The notes: generated by a model from the sequence alone, not told the origin. A stretch of 64,000 nt of DNA from Megalonaias nervosa (GCA_016617855.1 JAECUM010093679.1:36628-100627); one strand, 5' to 3'. Counted from the first letter of the stretch, positions 1-14,900 are shown. Program-made: numbers and translations.

Positions 1-244
1 AAAAATAGGTTATTAAGTGCCTTGTCCAGGGACACACTATAGCAGCAGACCTTGACTGATCAGATGATTCTAACCCAAACTCTTTCAGTCATGAGTTAAT
101 TATGCTTAACTCAATCATGAATAATACATGCTTAACTTAGTCATTAGTCAGGCATGCTTAACTACTCAGCTACTGCAGTTCTTACATCTCTGAGACATCA
201 ATGGTATATGTAATGGGACAAAGCTAGAAATGTTATGTCAATTT

Positions 245-640
245 TGATACTACTTAATGACCAAGTATCCTCAGTTTTATTAACTACTTATAACCAAGTA
301 TCCCCAGTTTCATATACCACTTTTAATGGCCAAGTATCATAAACTTATGACCAAGTATTTTTAGTTTTAAATACTACTTACAGCTAGATATCCTTTGTTT
401 ACATCCTACTTTTCATGACCAAGTATCCTCAGTTTTATATACTAATTTTTATGGCCAAATGTCCTCAGTTTTATATACTAATTTTTATGGCCAAATGTCC
501 TCAGTTTTATATACTAATTTTTTTGGCCAAATGTCCTCAGTTTTATATACTAATTTTTATGGCCAAATGTCCTCAGTTTTATGTACCAGTAGTTTTATAT
601 ACTTCTTATGGCCAAGTATCCTTAATATTACACAATTAAT
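245..640. repeat. Minisatellite, ~36-bp unit
   Basis: Degenerate at the left and regular from about 415, with unit key tcctcagttttatatacta followed by a tatggccaaatg segment. About four near-identical copies and several diverged ones. Confidence 0.85.
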
Positions 641-822
641 ATTACACATTGTTCTCATGGTAACAAAAAAGCTATATTAACAAAATTCTAGTATCACATG
701 ACACATCTACATAACTTTCCTAACATGTGTACCACATCTGGTTTAAATACCTTTAACAGTTTCATATTTATGCTCTAAACAAAAATGTTTATGGACACAA
801 AGACAGACATATGACCATCTGT
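641..822. other. No feature seen
   Basis: AT-rich spacer between two minisatellites. The same holds for positions 1-244; only a short stretch at 15-50 (tgccttgtccagggacacac) looks like the body of an old SINE or LINE. Confidence 0.4.
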
Positions 823-1150
823 GTTCAATACTGGAAGACAGACATACCCCCTTTCCGTATTACATACTGGAAGACAGACATATCCCCATCCATATTACAA
901 ATTGGAAAACAGACATATCCCCATCCATATTACAAATTGGAAGACAGACATATCCCCATCCATATTACAAATTGGAAGACAGACATATCCCCATCCATAT
1001 TACAAATTGGAAAACAGACATATCCCCATCCATATTACAAATTGGAAGACAGACATATCCCCATCCATATTACAAATTGGAAGACAGACATATCCCCATC
1101 TATATTTCATTCTGGAAGACAGACATACACCCATCTATATTACATATCGA
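823..1150. repeat. Minisatellite, 35-bp unit
   Basis: About nine copies with key gaagacagacatatcccc then atccatattacaaattg. Because 35 is not a multiple of three, the open frames here cycle through all frames, which argues against coding. Confidence 0.9.
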
Positions 1151-1290
1151 ATGGGGCAAGGGTCCAACCATCATCTTTGTCATCCACAGTCAGAAAAAGC
1201 TGTCGATGGACTGCATGTTGGCTCTTATCACTAAACCAGAATTCACCATCTCTTGTGAGATTTCATGGGACCCTCAGCTTCTAATTTTTG
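1150..1290 (-). other. Non-repetitive island, possible degenerate terminal exon
   Basis: A 140-bp unique stretch between two minisatellites, where the last transglutaminase exon would be expected. One minus frame reads NSGLVIRANMQSIDSFF, faintly like the family's final strand (G...LIA.F.S..L). Another frame, phase-compatible with exon M through an acceptor at cacaag, reads RQLFLTVDDKDDGW to a TAA. Neither reads through cleanly, so this is a candidate only. Confidence 0.25.
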
Positions 1291-1339
1291 ACTCTTGTTT
1301 CAGTCTTGTTTTCTGCATACTTTACTGCCATGTTTTGCA

Positions 1340-1636
1340 TAAATATGGCCCTATTGTTTTTCATTATTCAAATGTGGCCCTGTTGTATTTCATTATTCAA
1401 AAATGTGGCCCTGTTGTTTTTCATTATTCAAATGTGGTCCTGTTGTATTTCCTTATTCAAATGTGGTCCTATTGTTTTTCATTCTTCAAATGTGGCCCTG
1501 TTGTATTTCCTTATTCAAATGTGGTCCTTTTGTTTTTCATTCTTCAAATGTGGCCCTGTTTTTTTTTTCATTATTCAAATGCGACCCTCTTGTTTTTCAT
1601 TATTCAAATGTGGCCCTCTTGTTTTTCATTATTCAA
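1340..1636. repeat. Minisatellite, ~29-bp unit
   Basis: About ten copies with key tggccctgttgtttttca and a tattcaaatg segment. Lies 3' of exon M. Confidence 0.88.
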
Positions 1637-1801
1637 CAGCAATGTTAAATAATCTCACATAACATGCTGCAAAGAGCACTGGTGTGCCTAAGTATACCAG
1701 GCCAGCATAACAATATTGATTAATGTTTCATCCATACATTTTTTTAGCAGCAACAAAAAAGCAGATTGACAGATTTAAACAAAAGACAACTGAAGACTAA
1801 C

Positions 1802-1938
1802 CTGAGATCTTCTCTCCTTGATGACGCCAGACAACTGCCCTCAACCATGAGATGACAGCAAGTCAGTGAGACAGGAAGTGGATTTTCAAATGACACCTCC
1901 ACCTTGAAAGTATCATCAACTTTGGCTTCCTTGGGAGA
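1802..1938 (-). CDS. Transglutaminase exon M: second C-terminal beta-barrel
   Basis: 137 bp, acceptor tgttttcag, donor gttagt. It encodes [37 protein letters not shown] and SRREDLR, matching the family's second barrel (V...F.NPLP..L..C...VEG.GL). It ends in phase 2. About 50 residues of barrel 2 remain; the matching exon is either outside the window or degenerate (see 1150-1290). Confidence 0.92.
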
Positions 1939-4900
1939 CTGAAAACAATGATGTTATGATAATTAGTCCAATAACTATATGTAAAGTTTTGTACTTTGCA
2001 AAAATATTTTGTTTTAAAATAAAGAAACAATACAGGCCACCATGTGATACAATTCCTGGATATGATACAATTAGAATTCCAAATCCCACATACTGCAATC
2101 ATTTGGATGTGAATGCTAAAATATGTTGTTGTAAAACCTCTGTGCATATATATTTTTATTTTACAGGAAATTGTAGCACTTTTTAAAGATGTCAATAAAT
2201 ATACACATCAAGGCAATAATTGGCTGCCTGTAAGGTCAGCAGAATCATCCCCTGTGAGCCCCTAGAATGGTTTTGGTCCAATAATTACAGTACCATTCAA
2301 AATTTGGGTAGTGGGACCATGACACAAAAGTATGGGGTCATGTTCTGCTAGCCATCCTAACTGCTGGACTGATTTTTTTTCCACCAAATCAAACAAGAAT
2401 CTATCTTTGTCATCTCCTCAAAGCTTTTGCAGACCAGTCTCCTTGTTTTCCTGATACTCCAATGCCTTTCCACAATGTCATCATGGAATGTGCCACAAAA
2501 TCATGGCAACCCACTTCAACCAGTAAGCAATGGATTTTTTTATCAACACTCTCTACATTTATGCATGAGATCTTCATATTTTACAAACATTTATTGATAA
2601 GCCTCCTCAATGTTGTCTTCCCAGGACACTGTAAGCTGGCATTCAGTCAGTGTTCATCAGGAACTTGACCAAATTAGGAAATATGGTTGGAGCCATGGAA
2701 ACATAATCTTTGGAGGGAGCTGCAGCATCCCAGCTAGATTAAACATGGTATTTCCTACTTGAAGATGACTCAAGATTTCATGCTGCTTCTGGGTTTGGTT
2801 GACTGGCTGTGTTCCATCTGGCACAAACTTGGCTGACTGGCTCTGTACCATCTGGTACAAACTTGGTTGACTGGCTCTGTACCATCTGGTACAAACTTGG
2901 TTGACTGGCTCTGTACCATCTGGTACAAACTTGGTTGAATGGCTGTGTACCATCTGGTACAAACTTGGTTGACTGGCTATGTACCATCTGGTACAAACTT
3001 GTTTGACTGGCTCTGTACCATCTGGCACAAAAACGTGATGAAGTTTGCACATGCTTTCTGAGACTTGGTTGTGTACCATCTGCTACAAACTTGATGAAGT
3101 TGTCACAAGGTTTCCTGGACATGGCTATGTACCATCTAGTACACACTTTATCAAGTTGGAACATGGTTTCCTGGATTGCTTTTTGGCCCTCATTCTGACA
3201 TTTTTTGAGTACAGCTTTTGCCTCCAATGAAACATGCTATGAGGCTTGGGACAGGAACTAACTATTATAGGTATAATGATTCACTGATAGAAATCAGAAC
3301 CATGTTATTTTCTGTGATGATATACTGCATTGATATCTATACAACTGTTAGAATATCACAATACATATTGCATTGGGAGTGTGACAATGCATCATTATAG
3401 TAGCACAATACATCTTGCATTGGGAGTGTGACAATACATCAATGTAGTACACAATTCATATTGTATTGGGAGTGTGACAATGCATTGATATCTGTACTAG
3501 TGTTAGAATCTCACAATACATATTGCAATAGGAGAGTGACAATACATCAATGTAGTACACAATAATATTGTATTGGGAGTGTGACACTACATCAGTGTAG
3601 TACACAATAATATTGTATTGGGAGTGTGACAATACATCACTGTAGTACACAATACATATTGCAATAGGAGAGTGACAATACATCAATGTAGTACACAATA
3701 ATATTGTATTGGGAGTGTGACACTACATCAGTGTAGTACACAATAATATTGTATTGGGAGTGTGACAATACATCACTGTAGTACACAATACATATTGCAA
3801 TAGGAGAGTGACAATACATCAATGTAGTACACAATATATATCACAATGGGAGTGCAACAATACATTGATGTAGTACATAATACATATTGCAATGGGAGTG
3901 TGACAATGCATCAATGTAGTACACAAAACATATTGTATTGGGAGTGTGATCATACATCAATGTAGTACACAGTAATATTGTATTGGGAGTGTGACAGTAC
4001 ATCAATGTAGTATACAATGCATATTGTATTGGGAGTATGACCATACATCAATGTAGTACACAATAATATTGCATTGGGAGTGTGAAAATACATCAGTGTA
4101 GTACACAATACATATTGTAATGGGAGTGTGACACTACATTGATGTAGTAGTACACAATACACATTGCAATGGGAGTGTGACAATACATCAGTGTAGTACA
4201 CAATACATATTGTATTGGGAGTGTGACAATACATCAATGTAATACACAATGCAAGTTGCAATGGGAGTGTGACAATACATCAATGTAGTACACAACACAT
4301 ATTGTATTGGGAGTGTGAAAATACATCAATGTAATACACAATGCAAGTTGCAATGGGAGTGTGACAATACATCAATGTTGTACACAACACATATTGTATT
4401 GGGAGTGTGACAATACATCAATGTAGTACACAATAATATTGTACTGGGAGTGTGACAATACATCAACGTAGTACACAATAATATTGCATTGGGAGTGTGA
4501 AAATACATCAATGTAATAAACAATATTTATTGCAATGGGAGTGTGACAATACATCAGTGTAGTACACAATACATATTGCATTGGGGGTGTGGCAATACAT
4601 TGATGTAGTACACAATACATATTACATTGGAAGTGTGACTGTGACAATACATCAATGTAGTACACAATACATATTGTATTGGGAGTGTGACAATACATCA
4701 ATGTAGTACACAACACATATTGTATTGGGAATGTGACAATACATCAGTGTAGTACACAATAATATTGTATTGGGAGTGTGACAATACATCAATGTAATAC
4801 ACAATACATATTGTAGTAGGAGTGTGACAGTATATCAATGTAGTACACAATAATATTGTATTGGGAGTGTGACAATACATCAATGTAGTATACAATACAT

Positions 4901-7900
4901 ATTGTATTGGGAGTGTGACAATACATCAATGTAGTACACAATAATATTGTATTGGGAGTGTGACACTACATCAGTGTAGTACACAATAATATTGTATTGG
5001 GAGTGTGACAATACATCAATGTAGTGCACAATATATATTGTATTGGGATTGTGACAATACATCACTGTAGTACACAATACATATTGCAATGGGAGTGTGA
5101 AAATACATCGATGTAGTACACAATAATATTGCAATAGGTGTGTGACAATACTGCATTGTCTGGAAATAATCTGGTTTTATGAGTCAGATAATTACAAAAG
5201 TGCTACATAGTTAATAACAAGATCATATGCAGAATCTGCAAATCAGTCATGATTTATTCAGGTAATACTAGTAACTTTGTAATACTAGTAAATTTGTAAT
5301 TATAGTAACTTTGTAATACTAGTAATTATAGGTTACTGCATTTGTATGGGAAAATATGAACAAGTTTTTCGGATGTGTATACTGCACGACCTTGGGAGTG
5401 CAGTATATCCATCCAACAAAATGAGTTCATATTTTCCCATACAAATGCAGTAACCTTTTTATTATATGCTCATTTACTTATTCTACCCAAGGCTTAAATA
5501 TATAAACAAAAATACACTACAAGAAACAAAGTAACTGAATGTATGCCGTATTCCAAACTAAATACACAAGCGCAGATTCATCATTACACAACAACATTAT
5601 TAACGCGCACGTAATTCCGCCCAGATAAATTTGAAGTTGGTCGCACGCTATACGTAAGTTTCGAAAGAAAGTGGTGTTTTGGTCTACTTAAAATTGAAAT
5701 TTGGAGTCATATTGTGAATGAATGCGAATTGCAACAACTTTTCCATTTAATCTCGAATGAATACATTTTAGTATTTTTGTTGATTCGACAAAATTTTGTG
5801 ATTATGGACTGGATTTATTTACATGAAGTACGTCGATTTCAGCGTCTGTGCCAATTCTACATGAAATACATCGTATTGAAACAGCAAGGCAGAAGTGTGT
5901 TGACATCGGCATGCGTGTTTCTGTTCTGTCATTGAATGATTCAGATCATAATGTGGGAAAAATATGAAGTCTTTCAATTGTAATTATCAAAAAGATGCTG
6001 TGGAATTTAATGTTTATTTCATTTTGAGTGCAGTAAGGATATAATTGCACTTGGAATATAGTTGAAATTACAGCACAGTTTCGAAATGTATAATCAAGCT
6101 TGAGAACCCATGACATGGCTCATGTAATTTGGATTTGCAGAACTAAGGAAGTACATTTTGAGGAAATTCAGGATGTAAAACTGTAAGTATATTTTTGCTA
6201 TTTTTATTAACAGCTAAAGAAGACAGTTTATGTCTTGTAACTTGCATGTTATTTGTAAGGACCCTGTCTGGCGTCTATTGCTAGCCTAAATCTGAAACAT
6301 TGTATCAAAAAAGTTAGCATGGAATGTGCCAAAGCACCTGGTATGTGGCAGTCCACTAAACATCTGCTTTAGTTATTCTGAAACAAACTGTTTGTTTACA
6401 ATAGAAAGTAGTTCCTTTATTCATGTGAATTCAGTATGAATTCAGCGCGAGGGTTCAGTATCGCAAAATACTGAACGATTCTGACAATGCAAAGTTAATG
6501 GAGAAAGAAATGAGCATATAATAACTTTGTATTACTAATAACTTTGCTGCATTTTTACCATCTCAACATGGCAACAATGGCATTACAGGCAAAGACAAAT
6601 GGTCAAGCTAGGAGTCTGCATCATAATATGTATTGCATCACCAAACCTGCATTACAATATGTACTGTATTGTCTGCCAACTGTATGATACATATCATGGA
6701 ATGTATTGTCTGTCTGCCAACTGTATGATACATATCATGGAATGTACTGTCTTCTCTGCCAACTGTATGATACTATCATGGAATGTACTGTATTGTTTGC
6801 CAACTGTATGATACATATCATGGAATGTATTGTATGTCTGCCAACTGTATGATACATAACATGGAATGTACAGTATTGTCTGCCAACTGTATGATACATA
6901 ACATGGAATGTACTGTATTGTCTGCCAACTGTATGATACATATCATGGAATGTATTGTATTGTCTGCCAACTGTTTGATACATATCATGGAATATACTGT
7001 ATGACTGCCAACTGTATGATACATATCATAGAATGTATTGTATGTCTGCCAACTGTATGATACATATCACGGAATGTACTGTATGCCAACTGTATGATAC
7101 ATATCATGGAATGTATTGTATTGTCTGCCAACTGTATGATACATATCATGGAATGTACTGTATGTCTGCCAACTGTATGATACATATCATGGAATGTACT
7201 GTCTTGTCTGCCAACTGTATAATACATATCATGGAATGTATTGTATTGTCTGGCAACTGTATGATACATATCATGGAATGTATTGTATTGTCTGGCAACT
7301 GTGTGATACGTATCATGGAATGTACTGTATTGTCTGCAACTGTATGATGCATATCATGGAATGTACTGTATTGTCTGCCAACTGTATGATACATATCATG
7401 GAATGTATTGTATTGTCTGCCAACTGTATGATACATATCATGGAATGTACTGTATTGTCTGCCAACTGTGTGATACGTATCATGGAATGTACTGTATTGT
7501 CTGCAACTGTATGATGCATATCATGGAATGTACTGTATTGTCTGCAACTGTATGATACATATCATGGAATGTATTGTATTGTCTGCCAACTGTATGATAC
7601 ATATCATGGATGGAATGTACTGTATTGTCTGCCAACTGTATGATAAAAATCATGGAATGTACTGTATTGTCTGCCAACTGTATGATACATATCATGGAAT
7701 GTACTGTATTGTCTGGCAACTGTATGATACATACCATGGAATGTATTGTATTGTCTGCCAACTGTATGATATCATGGAATGTACTGTATGTCTGCCAACT
7801 GTATGATACATATCATGGAATGTATTGTATTGTCTGCCAACTGTATGATACAGATCATGGAATGTATTGTATTGTCTGCCAACTGTATGATACATATCAT

Positions 7901-10900
7901 GGAATGTACTGTATTGTCTGGCAACTGTATGATACATATCATGTAATGTATTGTATTGCCACCCAGTTATCATAATATGTATTGCATCACAAGCAAAGAG
8001 CCAATGCACAGCTACACTAAACATATCCTGCAATGTATTTTGCCGTGAAAAACTTAGCATTTATCAAATTGGCAACATTCCACTTTTGCAATGTTGGCTT
8101 CAGCTGGAATCCTGTTTTACACTAGCCAATGCATGAAGCTGTTCCTTACAGACTCTCCTATCAAACTGTACTGTTCCATGCAGTCTCTCCTATCAAACTG
8201 TACTGTTCCATGATTATCCATGAATGAATGATTGGAGTAGGATCATCCATGCATGTAATGGTGCAGGTGTTTAAAATATACTTCTGATGATCCTCTGATA
8301 TGTTTAGCAGAGTAGGATCATTCCTGAATGAATGACTTAAGTAGGATCATTAATGAATGTATGTATTGGTGTAGGGTCATCCATGAATGAATGATTGGAG
8401 TAGGATCATCCATGAATGAATGATTGGAGTAGGATCATCTATGAATGAATGATTGGTGTAGGATCATCTATGAATGAATGATTGGAGTAGGATCATTAAT
8501 GAATGCATGTATTGGTGTAGGATCATCCATGAATGAATGATTGGATCATCCATGAATTAATGATTGGTGTAGGATCATCCATGAATGAATGATTGGAGTA
8601 GGATCATCCATGAATGAATGACTGGAGTAGGATCATCCATGAATGAATGATTGGATTATCCATGAATGCATGTATTGGTGTAGGATCATCCACAATTGAA
8701 TGATTGGAGTAGGATCATCCATGAATGAATGATTGGTGTAGGATCATCCATGAATGATTGGAGTATGATCATTCATTCATGAATGATTGGATTATCCATG
8801 AATGAATTATTGGTGTAGGATCATCCATGAATGAATGATTGGAGTAGGATCATCCATGAATACATGTATTGGTGCAAGCTCCTGACCCTCTGGAGTAGCT
8901 ATTCTTGCATTGTTGTAGCTACAGTGACTTCCAAGACAAACACAGTAGGTGCAATACAACAGGCTATTTAAATCCCCTATTCCAAGTTTTGCCAGTCTCT
9001 AGTAAGGACTACGCTGTGAACTGTATCTTGAAGCCCTCATAGTAAGCAAAGATGCTTATCTGGATCTTCACTGGGATGTAGAGGAACTTTATCATGTACC
9101 AAATGAACCCATGCAGAACTGAGATGTAGAGGAACTTCATCATCTACCAAATGAACCCATGCAGAACTGGGATGTAGAGTAACTTCATCATGTACCAAAT
9201 GAACCCATGCAGAACTGGGATGTAGAAGAACTTCATCATGTACCAAATGAACCCATGCAGAACTGAGACACACGATCTAGCCATGTCACAATAATGGTAA
9301 GATTTCTTCACCTCTGCTTCCTAGATCATGTTTCAAATCGCTCTGTAATGATGTAGGTAATCCTGGTATGCCTGGCTGATAAACAAATGTGTCAACATGG
9401 CCATTCTCCAGCAGAATCTTTGTCAGCCTGCTGGCAAGGACCCTCAAAAAGTGTTCTCTTCCACACTGAGGATAGAAGCAAGATTGAAGTGACTTGTGGT
9501 CTCAGTAATTTGTTTTAGAAGGAGATAACATATGTTGGCTACAGTATATTATTTTTGTCTTTCTGGTATGTCCTTTTTCCATCTTAAGCAACTATTAAAA
9601 TGCCACATTCTGATGCAGAAAGTTTGAAGGAACAAGGTTTCTGGATAACAATTAATGAGAAAAAAGATATTTTAAAACACCAAAATAAATCCAAAGAAAA
9701 ATAGTCAGCACTATGTAGCTCTGAAGTTGGACAAACAAATTTCAGCAACCCTCTCCATACTGCCTTCAGTCAAACATCTGTGTTAATAATAATTTGTCTT
9801 ACATGTTGCTACAAATTTTATGCAGTTAATGTAAAATACAGTTTCCAGAAGAGAATTCATGCAAATATGAAATACCTTAATGATAAGATGAGGTTTACGA
9901 AGTCTGAATTCATCTTCATCTATGCCAACTTGGTGAGTTTCTTTGACCCGGAGGCCATAAGAAATTCTCATCAGACAATGGTCTTCAAGTTTCTCTAGAT
10001 AGTCAGTTGGGGTCACCACCATTATAAGTTTCTCACCTGAAAACATTAAAATCGTTAAGTCATAGAAAAAATAAACTCATAGATTTTACTTAAAAGAAAT
10101 TGATTGCTTATGCATTAGATCCAGAAGGGTTCCCCCTCTGTATAACAACACTTCATAGGGCCATGTTATAAGTAAGTGGTTATTATTGCAATGAGAGTGT
10201 CCTAACAGTGCATTACAACAGAAACTCATACTTAACCATTTGACATTTGCATTATATTTGGTTTGCATAGGTCAAGAACCAACCACATTCTAACTGGCTT
10301 TCATAAGTCAATAAAAAATCAAATCATAATTGGTTCTCATAAACTAAAAACCAATCATATTATACCTGGTTCTTATAAGCCAAGAATCAATCACGTTATA
10401 ATTGGTTCTCATAAACCAAGAACGAATCACATTATAATTGGTTCTCATAAGCCAAGAACCAATTGCAATAAGTGAGTATTTCAGCGTGATAATTATTTCA
10501 GCGTGATAAATGAGTATTTTAATGTGATAATTGTTTCAGTGTGATAACTAAGTATTTCAGTGTGGTAATTATTTCCGTGTGATAAGTATTTCAGTGTGAT
10601 AAGTGAGTATTTCAGTGTGATAACTATTTCAGTGTGATAATGATCATTTCAGTACGATGAGTGACTATTTCATTCACATTTTAGAAATTCTGGACAGCTG
10701 ATTTTGTCATGAATTTTTATGAGTAGTAGTTTTAACCATGTGACCAAATGCCACTTTAAGAAACAATAATACAGTTTTGTCTTATAATAAGATCACTTCT
10801 TCTCCCACTTTTCACCAAAATTTTTAGGTTGAAATTAAGCCTTTTATATGACAAATCCTGTAACTTACTCTGTCCTGGACTTAGAATGACCTCAACAGGT

Positions 10901-11892
10901 TGTTTCTTGACCTCTTTACTGGCAACCCCAGTGTAGTACATGGAGCAGCACTGCAGGAATCCATTCACAGTCCTATTGTCTTTGGAATTGTTGGTGACCT
11001 GGACAGTGACATTGAAGTCATGTCCGATTTCCATGTCATCTAGATCCACCAGTTCCATTACTACGTCCTATAAAATTTTGGAATTGCATTTTTAAAAATG
11101 TTGATCCTGTGGGGACATCTTTAAGTCAGAAAGAAAAACATTTTTACAGTAAATGTTACATGTTCAAAATGTGAAAAAGATAAATCATCAGTAAAATAAA
11201 GAATGAATTCTATGAATGGGACAAATAATTTGACCAACCTTTTAAAGCTGCAAATGACAGACTCCATTCCAAAGTTTATTTTATATGTTTGATTGAGACA
11301 GTATCACCAATTCTACTATCAACCAAATCAATCTGGCCCCTCAATCATAAAACTTTACTAACAGTTCAAGGATGTCACTTCACACTTTGAAATCTAAATC
11401 AAAATCAACAGATACAGCCTTTTGATTCATCAAATATTTTGGAGTAGTTTTGGATTTGAGTAATGGAGAGAGCACTTGTGTAAGACATTTGTCCTTGAAC
11501 TTCAAATGATGGTGGTAAGGTCTCAATATAAGAATATAGTGTAACTTTACTCAGCTGACATTTCCTTGCAAAGAATGCTTTTCTTAGCTAAAACCTCTTG
11601 CAAAGAGCATCTGTTTTAGCTGACACCATCTTGTAAGGAGCATGTCTCAGCTAATATCTGTCTTTGCAGACACCTCCATGCAAAGAACCTGTCTTAGCTG
11701 ACACCTCATTGTAAATACCACATGTCTAAGGAGATGTATCTCTTTATAAATCTCTAAGTACACAATTACTGAAGAACATATTTTAGGAGAACCTCCTTAT
11801 AAAGAACATCTGTCTTATTTAACACCTACTTGCAAAGAACACCTAAAAATACAGCTGACACCAGATGGTAATGAACATCTGTCTTAACATAA

Positions 11893-11950
<58 letters not shown>

Positions 11951-14900
11951 TTTGCATTTTTAACATAGCTTTAATCAATTTTTCAGTCATATTGCAATTG
12001 TGTCTGCAATTTGGCAGTTTATAGTGATGTCAAGCACTGAGACATCATGCCACAGACATGTAGCATCATGTCCCACCCAGTCACATTATCCTAACACCAG
12101 GCCAACCAGTCCTAACACTAACCTCTTAAAACTAAATGCCTAGCAAGAATCTTTGGTATGACTCGGCTGGGGTTCTAACCCACGACATCCTGCATCCAAA
12201 GCGAAATGCTCTAACCACTTGGGCCACCAGAGCGGTTTACACCTTGTAAAAAACATCTCTTAGCTAACACCTATAATAGCAGAAACTTCTTTGTAATGAA
12301 AACCTGCTCATAAATGAGAAAATCATGACCCCATTGTCTTTCAATTTCATGCTTAATATCTATAATAGATAAACTGTCTACCAATAACAAAGCATTGTAC
12401 TTGCTTAAGTTTCCTGTAAAAATGGGTTTCATGATTTCACTTAAATTTTAGAAAAAACTTCACCTCCTGTGACAGAACACTCACATTTTGGCTGACAAGC
12501 ATGTAAGTGGAAACATTAATAGTATAAATACGACAAGCATAGAAGTAGAAACATTAATAGTATAAATACGACAAGCATAGAAGTGTAAACATTTATAGTA
12601 TAACTATAATAACTATAATAACCACAGAAGTGGAAACATTAATAGTATAAATACGACAAGCACATAAGTGGAAACATTGCTAGCATAAATATGACAAGCA
12701 TAGAAGTGGAAACATTACTAGTATAAATACAACAAGCGTGGAAGTGGAAACATTAAGTAATAGTGTTTAATAAGATGACTTATTTTTTATTTCTGTCAGT
12801 AATGAAGCTTGAAAGTTTAGATGTTTCCCAAAAATGCTAAAATTTCTAAATAAAAGGAACCCTGCAAAATCTGATTTATCCTTTCTTTGTCTAATTAACA
12901 GGTGTGCAGCAGGAAAACAAAGAATGGCCACCATCAAGTATTTGGCATAAAGGTCCTTGACCAGCTAGGCTGTTTAGTAATTGGCATAAAGGTCCTTGAC
13001 CAGCTAGGCTGTTTAGTAATTGGCATAAAGGACACAGACCAGCTAGGCTGTTTAGTAATTGGCATAAAGGACACAGACCAGCTAGGCTGTTTAGTAATTG
13101 GCATAAAGGACACAGACCAGCTAGGCTGTTTAGTAATCGGCATAAAGGACATGGACCAGCTAGGCTGTTTAGTAATTGGCATAAAGGACACGGACCAGCT
13201 AGGCTGTTTAGTAATTGGCATAAAGGACACAGACCAGCTAGGCTGTTTAGTAATTGGCATAAAGGACACAGACCAGCTAGGCTGTTTAGTAATTGGCATA
13301 AAGGACACAGACCAGCTAGGCTGTTTAGTAATTGGCATAAAGGACATGGACCAGTTAGGCTGTAAATAGTAAGAAGCAAAAAGGACCTGGACCAGCTAGG
13401 CTGTAAATAGTAAGAGGTAAAAAGGACCTGGACAAGCTAGGCTGTTTAATAAGTGGCATAATTACACTTTAAACAAAACTATATTTGACAAAACATCTAT
13501 TTGTTTTAAGTGAGACATGAAAAATTGCTAGTGTAAATACCCAGTAGGTCCTCATGAAAAAAAATGTTATAAAAATAACCAGTAGATCACATGGAAAAAA
13601 ACTTATTAAAATACCCAGTAGGTTCTCACCTTTTCTTTGGCTTCATGTCCTTGAATATTGACATTCAGATGTTTAAAACTAAGCTTAGCTCTTCTGACTG
13701 CACCTCTTTCCTCCACAGAACCTGCATGGAAGACAAGGTCAAAATGTTACAATTACTGTACAGAAGCTGCATGGAAGGCAAGGTCAAAATGTTGCAATTA
13801 CTGCACAGAAGCTGCATGGAAGACAAGGTCAAAATGTTACAATTACTGTACAGAAGCTGCATGGAAGACAAGGTCAAAATGTTACAATTACTGTACAGAA
13901 GCTGCATGGAAGGCAAGGTCAAAATGTTGCAATTACTGCACAGAAGCTGCATGGAAGACAAGGTCAAAATGTTACAATTACTGTACAGAAGCTGCATGGA
14001 AGACAAGGTCAAAATGTTACAATTACTGCACAGAAGCTGCATGGAAGACAAGGTCAAAATGTTACAATTACTGTACAGAAGCTGCATGGAAGACAAGGTC
14101 AAAATGTTACAATTACTGTATAAAACCTACATGGAAGACAAGATCAAAATGCTACAATTACTGTACAGAAGCTGCATAGAAGGCAAGGTCAAAATGTTAT
14201 AATTACTGTACAGAAACTGCATGGAAGGCAAGGTCAAAATGTTACAATTACTGTACAGAAGCTGCTGCATGGAAGACAAGGTCAAAACATTACAATTACT
14301 GTACAGAAGCTGCTGCATGGAAGGCAATGTCAAAACATTACAATTACTGTACAGAAGCTGCTGCATGGAAGGCAAGGTCAAAATGTTGCAATTACTGCAC
14401 AGAAGCTGCATGGAAGACAAGGTCAAAATGTTACAATTACTGCACAGAAGCTGCATGGAAGGCAAGGTCAAAATGTTACAATTACTGCATAGAAGCTGCA
14501 TGGAAGGCAAGGTCAAAATGTTACAATTACTGCACAGAAGCTGCATGGAAAGCAAGGTCAAAATGTTACAATTACTGTATAAAACCTACATGGAAGACAA
14601 GATCAAAATGCTACAATTACTGTACAGAAGCTGCATAGAAGGCAAGGTCAAAATGTTATAATTACTGTACAGAAACTGCATGGAAGGCAAGGTCAAAATG
14701 TTACAATTACTGTACAGAAGCTGCTGCATGGAAGACAAGGTCAAAACATTACAATTACTGTACAGAAGCTGCTGCATGGAAGGCAATGTCAAAACATTAC
14801 AATTACTGTACAGAAGCTGCTGCATGGAAGGCAAGGTCAAAATGTTGCAATTACTGCACAGAAGCTGCATGGAAGACAAGGTCAAAATGTTACAATTACT

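Noticed and set aside
3330..5150. Possible CRISPR-like array (regular units)
   Set aside because: There are no unique spacers; the whole 45-bp unit repeats, and the genome is eukaryotic.
9876..9886. Earlier donor GT in exon L (after AGACTTC)
   Set aside because: It would break phase with exon M and drop RKPHLIIK, which the family has at this position.
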